Origin: Tetrastigma voinierianum
Taxonomy: Eukaryota > Streptophyta > Magnoliopsida > Vitales > Vitaceae
DNA length: 64,000 nt
Direction of reading: 5' to 3'
Assembly (NCBI GenBank): GCA_016808115.1
Contig: JAEQBH010004115.1
Span: 248,001-312,000, forward strand
Below, in pieces: positions 47,201 through 57,397 of the stretch (position 1 is the stretch's first letter; each line of letters opens with the position of its first letter). The notes beneath the pieces were generated by a model. The model searched no databases, was not told the origin of the DNA, and was given only the letters and a program-made list of their open reading frames with translations. Position numbers and translations under genes: made by a program.

Positions 47201-47609
47201 CCACTTCTTCTTCCTCTTCCTCTTCTTCCTCTTCCTTCCTCTTCTTCCTCTATTCTTCACACCCAAAACATGAAGCCCTAGCTTTTTGAGACAAAATGAG
47301 ATTTTTGTTTGTCTCATCTCCTATTTATAGCCTCATATTTCCATTAATTATAATTAGGTCCTTAATCACTTCAATGTTGCAAATCAACTCTTGTTATTTG
47401 TACTTGGTGGCCATCATCTTCTCATTTATAGTTTTCATATCCTCTATGAAAATTACAATTTTATCCTTGTTCTAATACCAAAATTCCGGGTTCCTAAATT
47501 TTATCAATTACACAAGTCATCTCCAAATATCACAAGGTGACACTTCATGTTTGTGTACGCCCCTACAGTTGCATGAACTATACACCTATCTCGGGACCGG
47601 GGCGTTACA
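44294..47609 (-). repeat. 5' LTR of element C, uninterrupted
   Basis: 3316 bp, from TGTCACACCCCC on the + strand to GGGGCGTTACA. It serves as the reference for the empty site of element B at about 46368-46395. Four imperfect repeats of ACGGGAGCCTGGGCTCAACC with AAAATAAA or AAAACAAA spacers lie at 45040-45180. Confidence 0.88.
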
Positions 47610-47614
47610 TACCC

Positions 47615-48042
47615 TACTAGTGCAAAGCATGTAGTAAAAGAAAACAGTGTGAGAACAAAAGGAAGTCATGAGTAATAACCAAATTAACAAAAAAAAATTG
47701 TTTGATTGAAAAGATTGTATGGAAAGCTGATGGTTTAACACAAGGAAAAATTAGGGTACTATGAGGAGCACAAATAATAGTTTCCATCTTCTTTGGAATT
47801 TTTCTCAAAATGTATACTTGTTATAAGATAATGTAATTACAACTAAATATGTAAATAAAAGTAGGTTTATTCCTTTTATATATTTTACATTCTATTTACC
47901 TCTAAATCAACCATAGTAAATAAAATCAAATATTACCAAGTTTAACTCATATTTATTCTCTTTTCAGTTCTATGGAAATCAATCACTTGTTCTCTTATAT
48001 TATATAATTAACAAGTGTTTTGTTTTATTATTTAATTAATAG
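47615..48042 (+). other. TNL intron 1, right remnant
   Basis: AT-rich, ending TTAATTAATAG at the acceptor (48041-48042). No other gene seen. Confidence 0.65.
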
Positions 48043-49124
48043 GTATGAATCAAAGCTTGTCAAGCAAATTGTTGATAATTTACATAGAATATTGAATTCT
48101 CAGCTTTTACACATTGATAAGAACATAGTGGGAAAGGATTTTTGTTTGAAAGAATTGAAACAATTGCTCAATGTTCACTTGAATGATGTTTACATGGTTG
48201 GGATCTATGGTATTGGTGGAATTGGTAAGACTACAACTATCAAAATGGTTTATAATGATATCTTATATGAGTTCGAGGGTAGTTGTTTCCTTGAAAATGT
48301 TAGAGAAAGATTCGAAGGATATTCTTGTCAACTTGAATTGCTGGAAGAACTTCTTCATGGTATCTTAATGGGAAAAAATAAAAAATTATGTAATATAAAT
48401 GAAGGAGTCAATGTGATAAAGGACAGATTGCGCTTCAAAAAGGTTCTCATAGTTCTTGATGATGTTGATCATTTGGACCAATTAAAATTGTAGTTGAAAT
48501 GCGCGAATTAGTTTGGTCGGGAAGTAGAATCATAACCACCGAGGAGTAAAACATTTGCTGCGTGTACTTGGAGTAGATAGATTAAATGAGGTCAGGATTA
48601 CCTTGTAAAGGAAGCTACCTTACTCTTAGTAGGCATGCCTTCAAACTGAAGTTCCAGCAAAGGATCCTTTTGACCTCTCAAAGTGTAGTACAATGCGCTA
48701 AAGGCCTTCCACCTCTCTGAAATTTTGGGTTCTTTTCTTTATGGAAGGCTTATATAGATGAATGGCATGATCGTTGGACCAAGCGAAAATCTAATGTTGA
48801 AATTCATAATGTGCTTAGAATAAGCTTTGATGGACTTGATGATACAAACAAGGAAATTTTCCTTGATATTGCTTATTTCTTGAAAGGGGAAGACAGATTT
48901 TGTTTTAAGAATATTAGAGAGTTGCAATTTCTACTCAAAGATAGGAATAAAAGTTCTTTATGATAGGTGCCTCATAATGATTTCAAATAACAAGATACAG
49001 AAGCATGATTTGATACAACAAATGGGTTGAGACATTGTTCGAGAAAAATTTCCTAAAGAGCCTAGTAAATGGAGCAAGTTGTGGTATCCAAATGATATCC
49101 TCTAAGGCATTTTCAAGAAAAGAG
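48043..49124 (+). pseudogene. TNL exon 2: NB-ARC domain
   Basis: Starts YESKLVKQIVDNLHRI. The P-loop GIGGIGKTT is encoded at 48209-48235 and kinase-2 KVLIVLDDVDHLDQL from 48440. A TAG ends the frame at 48491-48493. Beyond it, in other frames, remain RNBS-B (GSRIITT near 48520), a degraded GLPLAL near 48700, VLRISFDGLDDTNKEIFLDI (near 48815), and KHDLIQQMG with DIVREKFPKEPSKWSKLWYP (49000-49090). The usual MHD Met is Lys here (KHD). It binds ADP/ATP and acts as the switch in working relatives. Confidence 0.88.
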
Positions 49125-49197
49125 GTAAGAACCAAATGTTTGCATAATTTTGGCAAGGTTTTGTATATTTTGTGCTTTACTTATCCTATTTTTTCAG

Positions 49198-49503
49198 GGG
49201 ATGAAAAAAATAAAGAGTATATCAGTATTTATCTTGTATAAAGGTATGCACTTTAATACAAGTTTTTCCTGAATGAAGAGACTTAGATTGCTTAGAGTTC
49301 ATTGGAGAAATCACAATGATTTTATGGAAAAGAAGGACAGGGTGCTGCTTCCAGAAGACTTTGAATTTCGTTCTTATGAGTTGAGATATCCGTATTGGCA
49401 TGGATACTCTTTGAAATCATTGCCATCAGATTTTGATGGAGAGAATCTTGCTGAACTCCGTTTGAGATATAGCACCTTAGAACGACTCTGGAAAGGGAAT
49501 AAG
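49198..49503 (+). pseudogene. TNL exon 3: first LRR exon
   Basis: Acceptor TTTTTTCAG before 49198. A short broken start (EKNKEYISIYL) leads to MKRLRLLRVHWRNHNDF, then YELRYPYWHGYSLKSLPSDF and LAELRLRYSTLERLWKGNK. This is the conserved exon that links NB-ARC to the LRR in TNL genes. Donor GTAATA at 49504. Confidence 0.85.
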
Positions 49504-49600
49504 GTAATATTCTAGTTTAGTTAGGTTTCACTACTTTTTTACATTATTAGATTTGAAAATATTGAAGTTGATTTATTAACACGATACTGTTTTGAAACAG

Positions 49601-50846
49601 TGCCTGGACAAGCTAATGGTTATTGATCTAAGTTACTCAGAGAAACTCATCAAATTGCCAAAGTTATTGAACATGCCAAACCTGAAGACACTAGTTCTTG
49701 AAGGTAGTATAAATTTGCAGAAGTTTCACCCATCAATGGGAGATTCAAAGAAGCTCGCTTTCTTGAATCTGAGGGGATGCAAAAGCCTTAGAGGATTGCC
49801 AAGCAACATTGGACACTTGGAATCTCTTGAAAGTATCGATCTTTCTTATTGTACGAACTTTGAGAAATTTCCAAAGATACAGAAGTATATTACGGGACAT
49901 CTAAAGATACTTATCTTGTATAAGACTTCTATTACTAAACTTTCAAGTAGCATTGGACACTTGGAATCTCTTGAAAGTCTCGATCTTTCTTATTGTACAA
50001 ACTTTGAGAAATTTCCAGATATTATTGGAAGAGAGCACAGGAACTTAAGAGCTTAATCTTGAGGGGACTGCCATTAGAGGACTTCCAAGGACCATTGGGT
50101 ACCTGGAATGCCTTGAAACTCTTAATCTTAGTTACTGTCCGAACTTGCATAAGTTTCCAGAGATAGAAAGAAATATGGAAAGGATAGAGGAGCTTTATCT
50201 AAATAATACTGCTATTGTAGAATTTTCTTTCCTCAATAGATCGTCTCATTGGACTTGGACGTCTCCATCTGAAGGAGTTCAAAAACTTGAGAAGCATCCC
50301 AAACAGCATTTGTAACTTGAATCCCTTGTCATCTTATTCTCACTGGCTGCTCAAACCTCAAAGCTTTCCCAGAAATCGTGGAGGATATGGAAGGTTTAGA
50401 AGAACTGCATTTAGGTGGAACAGCTATAGAAAAACTCTCATGCTCAATCGAACACCTAAAGCATCTTGAATCGTTGGTATTGAATGGTTGAAAAAATCTT
50501 GTGACTACTGGTAATATGAGTGGTTTGCCTTTGTCATGTTTATGCTACCTCGAAATACTGGATCTGGGTGGTTGCAATCTTGTGGAAGAACAAATTCCGA
50601 GTGATATCTGGTACCTATACTCATTGCAAAAATTAAATCTGAGAAAAAAACCTTATCCGGAGCTTACCTGCTAATGTTACTCAACTTTCTAAACTGGAAC
50701 GCCTTCAATTGAATCACTGTAAGATGCTTGAAGAAATTTCAATGCTTCCATTGAGTCTACGAAGTGTAGAAGCATACAACTGCCCACTCTTGACAGCTTT
50801 TCCTCTTGCATATTCTCCACACAGTTGCTTCAAATTAACATGTCAG
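49601..50846 (+). pseudogene. TNL exon 4: main LRR region
   Basis: Opens CLDKLMVIDLSYSEKLIKLP, then LPNLKTLVLEG-type repeats (MPNLKTLVLEGSINL). Two LRRs are nearly identical at the DNA level: HLESLESIDLSYCTNFEKFP (49813) and HLESLESLDLSYCTNFEKFP (49960), suggesting recent unequal exchange. The frame breaks near 50055. Further LRRs follow in other frames: GCSNLKAFPEIVEDMEGLEE, LHLGGTAIEKLSCSIEHLKH and LEILDLGGCNLVEEQIPSDI. It closes NHCKMLEEISMLPLSLRSVE with AYNCPLLTAFPLAYS. Donor GTACTT at 50847. Confidence 0.88.
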
Positions 50847-50887
50847 GTACTTTTCCTGATTTTGCTATGCTATTTTTTTGTTTTTAG

Positions 50888-51255
50888 ATATGTTATTAGC
50901 AGTGGTGGTGGTGGTGGTTCAATATTAGAGACCAGGCGTGGTTGGCCTACTATCCTAAGACTGATATTCATGGAGTGAATCATCCCAATAGATGCAGGAT
51001 CTTGGAGGCTTTCTTTGATTCCATGTGTAAATATTGGGCAGGGAAAGATGACTTGGACCAAGCCAAGAAAATGTGGAATCCATCTTGTATATAATAAGCA
51101 GGATCTTGCACATTCCGGTGACAAAGGATCTGCAGGAGAAATCTGCAATGATAATATCATTTGAAGCCGCGATGATGAACGACTCAACCCTGCAGCAGAG
51201 CCGTACCCCCAAAAGATTAAAACTACCTAACCTTGATCTAAGTGATCACTCTTAA
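50888..51255 (+). pseudogene. TNL exon 5: C-terminal post-LRR domain
   Basis: Acceptor TTTTTAG before 50888. YVISSGGGGGSI begins the exon; in another frame WLAYYPKTDIHGVNHPNRCR and FDSMCKYWAGKDDLDQAKKM follow, the usual C-JID-type tail after TNL LRRs. The final frame reads SFEAAMMNDSTLQQSRTPKR and stops TAA at 51253-51255. Confidence 0.78.
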
Positions 51256-51885
51256 TATTCCTTCTTATCTGTCTCTCTTTAATCCATTCCTTTAACATTA
51301 CTTTTGCACGCCTCCAGTTATTTGTAAGTTAGGGAAAAGTATGTATAAGACTGCTGATTTACAAATAAATGTAATTTCAAGCATGAAGTTTTCAAAAATC
51401 CAGCGGCAGTACAGGTATGTCAAAAACAATCAGATTTAAAATCGGCTTCAACTTAAGATACTGTCTTAATGAACCTAAGGTACTACCTTAATGAAATACC
51501 TTAACAAATCTTAGATAATACCTTAATAAATCCTGGGTATTAAATTTTTTTTTTTCTTTAACCATGTTGATGCTAGCTTTTTTTAAACTTCAAGCCTAAA
51601 ATATTATTATTTGTAAATCAATGGCCTGAAACACATTTTTCCACTTGCTAAGTTGTAGATACGTACTTCCTTCAACTTGATCTTTTAAGGAAGTCTTTTC
51701 AACATGATATATGCATTGGCCCTTCTTGTTACTTTGTCCTGCTCTTGAAATCAATTATTTGATTGGCATATTCATCATCAAGAAGCTACATCAAGCGAGC
51801 AAGTTTGGTTCACGTAAACTATAAGATATTATTGATGTAAAACTTATAATTGAAATTGAGCTCACAAGATCTATTACCAAGTTTG
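51256..51885. other. Intergenic stretch after the TNL pseudogene
   Basis: About 630 bp, AT-rich, likely the 3' flank of the TNL gene. ACCTTAATGAA-like short repeats occur at 51455-51540. I see no gene. Confidence 0.6.
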
Positions 51886-53279
51886 TGTTCATGTGTGGTG
51901 TAATGTGTGTGAGATATACAAAAACCACATACCTACGTGCTCAAGTATATGCGTCGTACCAAGCCACGCAATGGAAAGTAGAGTATCATCCTATAGAGAG
52001 CTGGTTGTAATTATGGTACCTTAAACTCTATCCAGATTATGCAAAAGGTGAGATGAAATTTAACTACACAATGGCATAAGAAGCACTATTCTAAAATCAA
52101 GCCAAGCAATGAAGAATTATATGAAAAAGGGAACTTAGGGTTTTGGGTTTCATTTGACAAATTCCTATGAAGGAGCCTGGTGAGTAAGGTCTATGGTGCT
52201 TGGTTCAATTATCAAAGATGGATTTCACAAGTGATCAAGCTATTCTTTCTCAAGCAATAGCTAGCTAACCCGAGAAAAGGTTTTATTGTACTTCTACCTC
52301 AAACCATCATAACTTTGGTTGCATTAAGAGCAAGAAATCAACACTATCACATACAATCCACAAATATCTCTATCTTGTGTGAGAGCATGGTGTTTTACAC
52401 ATGGTCTAACCTAATATTCTCTTCTCATATTCACATTAGGTCAGTGCCACATGCCAAAGTGATCAAGTAATAGCAAGTAATTAAAACCATATAAAAAAAA
52501 AATTAATAAACAAGAACCAAGCATCAAGGATTTACAACCTAAAAACCAAATCCATAGTTCAATGTCAAACTACTCCCAAAACCCTAGATAGAGAGTCTAG
52601 AACAACATAATGGGAGTAAAAATGGAAGAAAATAAGAAAAACATAAAGAAAAGGGGAAGAATAAAACTAAGAGTGGTAGAAATCTGCAGCTCCTTCGTCT
52701 TCCCTTTGGTTCTTCAGTCGATCCCCCTGGTTTTTCCCTAATCCTTTTGCTTTTACACTCCAAAAATAAAGTGAGAGTGGGCTTCATCACACATTACAAC
52801 ATGACAAATTTGCGTTGATACGTGGTAAAAAAATGGCAAGATCTGAGATGATATGGTCACACTGTAGCGTGGAGATCATCACGCTACAACATGATGATCC
52901 TCAAGCTACAATTTGGAGGATTTCAAGCTACAACATGATGATCCGCACGCTATAATGTGAAGGATTTCACGCTGTAGCATGAAATCTTCTGAGCTATAAT
53001 AGAATCATCCTCCTTCTTTCTTTCTCTCAAAACCAGCCTAATCGAATTCTGAATTTTATGAACTAGGGCTTTATAGAAAGCTCTTTGAGTTTAGATCGTG
53101 CTCATGCTGATGAATTCACTAAGTGATCTTTAATTGTTCTCAAATTTGCACTGTTTTGCCCGATGGTTGACCTAAACACAAAATTGGAAAAAGATAGCAA
53201 TTAAGAGCTTATTGAACCAAAAACAACTCAAAAACTGACCAAAACAAGGAGTTAAAATGCATATATAGGATACCCATCA
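51886..53279 (-). repeat. 3' LTR of element D
   Basis: The - strand start TGATGGGTATCCTATATATG follows the polypurine tract. The far end is taken as CATGAACA (51886 on the + strand), which resembles the usual LTR end of this family; that limit is inferred because no second copy is in the window. It contains the 22-bp array at 52858-53003. No clear TATA box is seen after the array on the - strand. Confidence 0.65.
52858..53003 (-). repeat. 22-bp tandem array of CACGCT-NN-AGCGTG palindromes (element D LTR)
   Basis: Seven units start at 52858, 52880, 52902, 52924, 52946, 52968 and 52990. Each has a 14-bp core such as CACACTGTAGCGTG, CACGCTACAACATG or CACGCTGTAGCATG plus an 8-bp spacer (often ATGATCCT or AAGGATTT). 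The core consensus is a 6-2-6 palindrome. It occupies the place in the LTR held by the TGTCGCGACA array in elements A and B. Confidence 0.85.
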
Positions 53280-53300
53280 CACCCTTAAACTTAAATCCTT
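53280..53300 (-). promoter_or_regulatory. Polypurine tract of element D
   Basis: On the - strand GGATTTAAGTTTAAGGGTG precedes the LTR start, preceded in turn by CTTTGCTTGGGGACAAG, the context found before the tracts of A (TTTGCTTAGGGATAAGGGAA) and B. Confidence 0.75.
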
Positions 53301-54293
53301 ACTTGTCCCCAAGCAAAGGATGACACACAAACGAAAACTAATAAACAGACCAAACAATCTAACAACCAAACTAAACAACTAACCAACCACTTAACAAACA
53401 AATCACAAGCCAACCAACACCCAACAATGAGTTATCAACTGGTGCTAGCAATGTGATCAAGGGAACATTGAGCAAGTTCTTCAAAACAAAATGGCTAACA
53501 AGGGATCCCACCATCTTTATAATCTCTAAATGACAAGGCAACTAAAAGCATAGTGATCAGGACAAGCATTGTCCCCAAGCTATTAATACACTCTTCCTAC
53601 AGAAACTCAGTGAATAATGTGCAAAAGGTCTCAAGGGTATACAAAAGTTCCAAAGCACTCTTCAACCAAAATCAACTCACACATTTGAAAAGAAAATAAC
53701 CAAAATAGGCTAAGAACACACCTTTTATTCCACCAAACACAAAAACAGCAGGATGCAATGATAAAGAGTTATAGGAGGGTGTCCATGTAGTGAGGATCCA
53801 TTGGTGACTCCCCACCAGTTAGTTAAGGACATTGGGCATTCAGTTCCCCTCGAACTTCACCCCTAACACTCAACTAGAAAACCCTAGCACTTACTTGTGA
53901 GTAAACTCACTTATTTGTTCATTTTCATCTTATCACCAACACCAATCAAACTCACTAGACTCAACACAACACACAAAAGAAATAAAGAGTTAACACACCA
54001 AATCTAAGCAAGGTTTAAGGCTCAAAAACATGCAAGACACATAATAATACACTATATAGATCCTAAAAATGATTCTAATACAAGCACACCATAAGCACCA
54101 TCAACCCCCCTCCTCCCCACAAAAAAAATAAAAATAAAAAAATAAAAACTTAGAAATGAAATTACCCCCAATGAAATAAAACATGAAATATAAGGAGGAA
54201 AAGGGGACTCCCCTGAGGATGACCAAGCCTGATCATCACCTCCCCCTTGGGTCTGGTATAGGGGAAATGGAGAAACTGGATCCTAAGGTGGCA
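53301..54293 (-). other. 3' non-coding tract of element D
   Basis: No gene recognised. On the - strand GGGGTGAAGTTCGAGGGG near 53845 recalls GGGGTGAATTTCGAG of element A near 14414. Confidence 0.55.
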
Positions 54294-54496
54294 TCAGGAA
54301 TGTCTCCGGAGGTGGGATGCAACTGCTTGTTTGTGCCATGGATGGATGAGAGAGGAGAGCTCGCATTGTAACATTACTTCAACATCAGTTTTGCTCAACA
54401 CCTCCAATCTCCGATTTAGTAGAGTTTGGCTGGCTATTATTTGGTCAAACATGTTTTTTTGCCAAGTTGTTTGCTCTATAAAGAGAGCATTGATTT
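54294..54496 (-). pseudogene. C-terminal piece of the third ORF, element D
   Basis: FIEQTTWQKNMFDQIIASQT and LLNRRLEVLSKTD: a short helical tail like the one ending the third ORF of element B. It was separated from the rest of the ORF (57398-58210) by the solo LTR at 54497-57397. Confidence 0.55.
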
Positions 54497-55304
54497 TGTA
54501 ATACCCCAAAATATGCCCTAAAAGTTTTATAACATGTTTAGGGTGTAATATAAGTTAAATCAAAATTTTAGGGAAATAAAACAAGAAACGGAAAAATTAT
54601 TTTGCTAAGTGAGAAAATTTCGAAACCCGGAATTTGTACAAGATACAAGGGTAAATTTGTAACTTGTCAAAATGGGACACAAAAGACATAATATAAGAAG
54701 ATGTAGGTTATTAAATAAATGGCATAACTTCATTTGCAGAATAATGGAGAGATGAAGGACCAAAGTGTAAATAAAGGAAAATTAAAAGTCAAAATGGGAT
54801 AAGACCAAATTGGTCTCTCATTTTGGAGAGAACAAATTGTAGAGTGAATAAGAGAGGAGAAGAGAAGAAGAAGATAAGAAGAAGAGGAAGAAGAGAAGAA
54901 AGGTATGGAAACTATGATTTTGGTATGGATTATTAGACTTTTGGACTTTTGTATGGAAAAATCAAACCATAAACCCTTTTTTTTTTTTATGAATTTGGGT
55001 CTAAAAGAACCCTACTTGGTATATTGTTGGTGCATGAAAAATTTAGACTAGATTTGGAGTTGTTTTGGTTTGTTTTTGTGGTTGATTTGGGATTGTATGG
55101 AAACTAAGTATGGATTCCCCAAATTTTTTAGACTTAGGAAACTCTCTAACCATTAATTGTAGGATAGGGTTAAAGCCATAAGTCTTCCCTATATGTGTTT
55201 TGGGAATTGTTTGGTTGTGTTTTGGACTTGAGTTGGTTGAGTGTAATCCTCAATTGAGGAATATTTGTATGAAGGAAATATTGGGGTTTTAGGGGAGATG
55301 CTAT

Positions 55305-56395
55305 CAAAATTTCTCCGAAATCCATGTTTTTGTCTTGGTCATAAATTCTTCGTTCGAACTCTGTTTTGGATGTTCTTGGACTCTATGGAAAGCCCTTTGA
55401 GTTTAGAATCCATCCATATATATCTTGATGATATTGGAACTCATATTAGGTCCAGAAATCTCAAAAAATAATAGGCCCTACTAGTTCTGCTCGTAGTCAC
55501 TGTTCATAGGAAGCCTTCAACTTCGAACAATTTAATTTCTTCGTCCGAACTCCGTTTTGGATGTTCTTAGACTCTATGAAAATCCCTTTGAGTCTAGAAT
55601 CCATCCATATATAGCTTGATGAAATTGGAACTCATATTAGGTCCAAAAATCATCAAAAATAGTAGGCCCTATTGGTTCTGCTCGTAGTCATTATTCATAG
55701 GAAGCCTTCAACTTTGGACGATCATAATTTCTTTGTCCAAAGTCCTTTTTGGATGTTCTTGGACTCTAGGGAAGCCATTTAAGTCTAGAATCCATCCATA
55801 TATAGTTTGATGAAATTGGAACTCATATTATGTCCAGAAATCACGAAAAAAAGTAGGCCCTGCTGGTTCTGGTCGTAGTCACTGTTCATAGGGAGCCTTC
55901 GACTTCGGACGGTCATAATATCTTCGTTTGAACTCTGTTTCAGATGTTCTTAGACTCTATGGAAATCCCTTTGAGTCTAGAATCCATCCATATATAGCTT
56001 GATGTCATTGGAACTCATATTATGTCCAAAAAGCACGAAAAATAGTAACCTACTAGTTCTGCTCGTAGTAACTATTCATAGGAAGCCTTCAACTTCGGAC
56101 GGTCATAATTTCTTTGTCCGAACTCCTTTTTGGATGTTCTTGGACTCTATGGAAATCCCTTTAAGTCTAAAATCCATCCATATATATCTTGATGAAATTG
56201 GAACTCATATTAGGTCCATAAACATGAAAAAAAGTAGGCCTTGCAGTTTCTGCTCGTAGTCACTATTCATAGGAAGCCTTCAAATTCGGACGATCATAAT
56301 TTCTTCGTCCGAACCTCGTTTCAAATGTTCTTGGACTCAATGGAAAGCCCTTTGAGTCTAGAATCCATCCATATATAGCTTGATAAAGGAATGAT
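55305..56395 (+). repeat. 191-bp tandem array in solo LTR E
   Basis: The anchor CATCCATATA begins at 55411, 55602, 55793, 55985, 56175 and 56366: steps of 191, 191, 192, 190 and 191. Each unit also holds GGATGTTCTTGGACTCTA, GGAACTCATATTA and TCATAGGAAGCCTTC-like segments. The related LTR at 58651-60738 has only about one and a third units (59700-59945). Confidence 0.92.
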
Positions 56396-56634
56396 AGTAA
56401 ATAGCTCATAAGCATACATGGTAACCATAGTTAGTCATGCATATAATGAGATATAGAAAATCTGAATACGAATAAATGATTGTAAATCTCGCGCACGATT
56501 GTCGGATGACAATAATTATTCGAGAATATGAATATGTATTGAACATAAAATACACATGGATTATCTGCTTAGAACTTTGGTAGAGGATAGATGGAGCATA
56601 CTATTAAGGAAAAACAGTCACGCATCATCTTTGA

Positions 56635-56815
56635 TCGGTTAGCCGTTGGAGTTATTCTAGCGCCTTTGGGCCCTTATAGATGGCCATTGTCTCATACAAT
56701 GATAACAGCTCCTTCGGGCCCTTATAGATGGTCATTGTCTCGGACAATGATAACAGCGCCTTTCGGGCCCTTATAGAGCACTATTTCGTACAGTGGTCTG
56801 GCGCCTTCGGGCCTT
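56635..56815 (+). repeat. Short tandem repeat (about 52 bp) in solo LTR E
   Basis: GCGCCTTTGGGCCCTTATAG, CTCCTTCGGGCCCTTATAG, GCGCCTTTCGGGCCCTTATA and GCGCCTTCGGGCCTTATGG recur with ATGG(C/T)CATTGTCTC and ACAATGATAACA between them. The inverted relative has a shorter version at 59278-59420. Confidence 0.75.
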
Positions 56816-57397
56816 ATGGTTTCTTTATCCTTAGGTTTATGCAGGCATGAAGCGTAAAACAAATGCAGATATGACATATGAAATGTATATGAACGTTGAT
56901 AAGAAATGAAACATGATATGATAAGTAAATATGAGATATGTATAAGCATGTTTTAATGATATTATGTTAGATGTGTATTCATGTGTATAGAAGTGTGATG
57001 ATCCATGTTAGTGGTCGTCCACGAGTTTATTCCCACTAAGCGTAAAGCTTAGCACAGGTTTTCATCCGTGTAGGTATGGAAGCAGAGGCAAGAAGGCCGG
57101 ACAACCCACATCAGTCTCCAAGGTCAACACATAATTAGATGCCCAGCAGAAGACTTTTGGTCTGTGCGTAACATATAATATTCTTTTTGTTGTTTGTAAA
57201 CAAATGTAAAGTTTTTGTATAAGCCGAACACTCCCATTTGTGGATCTTGAATATATTTTGAAATTCTGCCGCTACAAAATATATCTCAAGATACATGCTT
57301 ATTAGTGTATGAATGAACAGGTTATAATGTACAAGTAAACTGAACAGTGACACCCTCGCCCTACATCGCACTTGGGTGGCGGGTCGAGCATTTCACA

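Larger units (their letters stand above)
22985..47609 (-). mobile_element. Element C: Tekay/Del-like chromovirus LTR retrotransposon
   Basis: On the - strand: 5' LTR (44294-47609), initiator-Met primer site, gag, protease, RT, RNase H, integrase, chromodomain-like tail, polypurine tract, 3' LTR (22985-25063 plus 38244-39465). The LTRs begin TGTAACGCC and end GGTGTGACA. The likely target duplication is AACCC at 22980-22984 against TACCC at 47610-47614, with one mismatch. The Met primer site and the C-terminal chromodomain-like tail place it with chromoviruses, most like Tekay/Del. All coding regions are broken. It sits in intron 1 of the TNL gene. Confidence 0.88.
21656..51255 (+). pseudogene. 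TIR-NBS-LRR resistance-gene pseudogene, intron 1 filled by nested retrotransposons
   Basis: Five exon remnants in the normal TNL order: TIR (21656-22138), NB-ARC (48043-49124), first LRR exon (49198-49503), main LRR exon (49601-50846) and a C-terminal exon (50888-51255). Such proteins are intracellular immune receptors that detect pathogen effectors; the TIR domain signals by NAD-cleaving activity, by family knowledge. Introns have GT/AG borders. Intron 1 is 25.9 kb, of which 24.6 kb is element C with element B inside. Removing it leaves about 1.27 kb. Two stops in the TIR exon and several frameshifts in NB-ARC and LRR argue for a pseudogene, whatever the intron does. Confidence 0.88.
54497..57397 (+). 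mobile_element. Solo LTR E (+ orientation) inside the third ORF of element D
   Basis: 2901 bp, from TGTAATACCCCAAAATATGC to CATTTCACA. Flanks GATTT (54492-54496) and GATAT (57398-57402) are a probable target duplication with one mismatch. It is the inverted relative of 58651-60738: both contain GAGAAAATTTCGAAACCCGG and GACACCCTCGCCCTACATCG. No internal coding region is attached, so it is a solo LTR. The extra 0.8 kb compared with the other copy is the 191-bp array. Confidence 0.82.
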
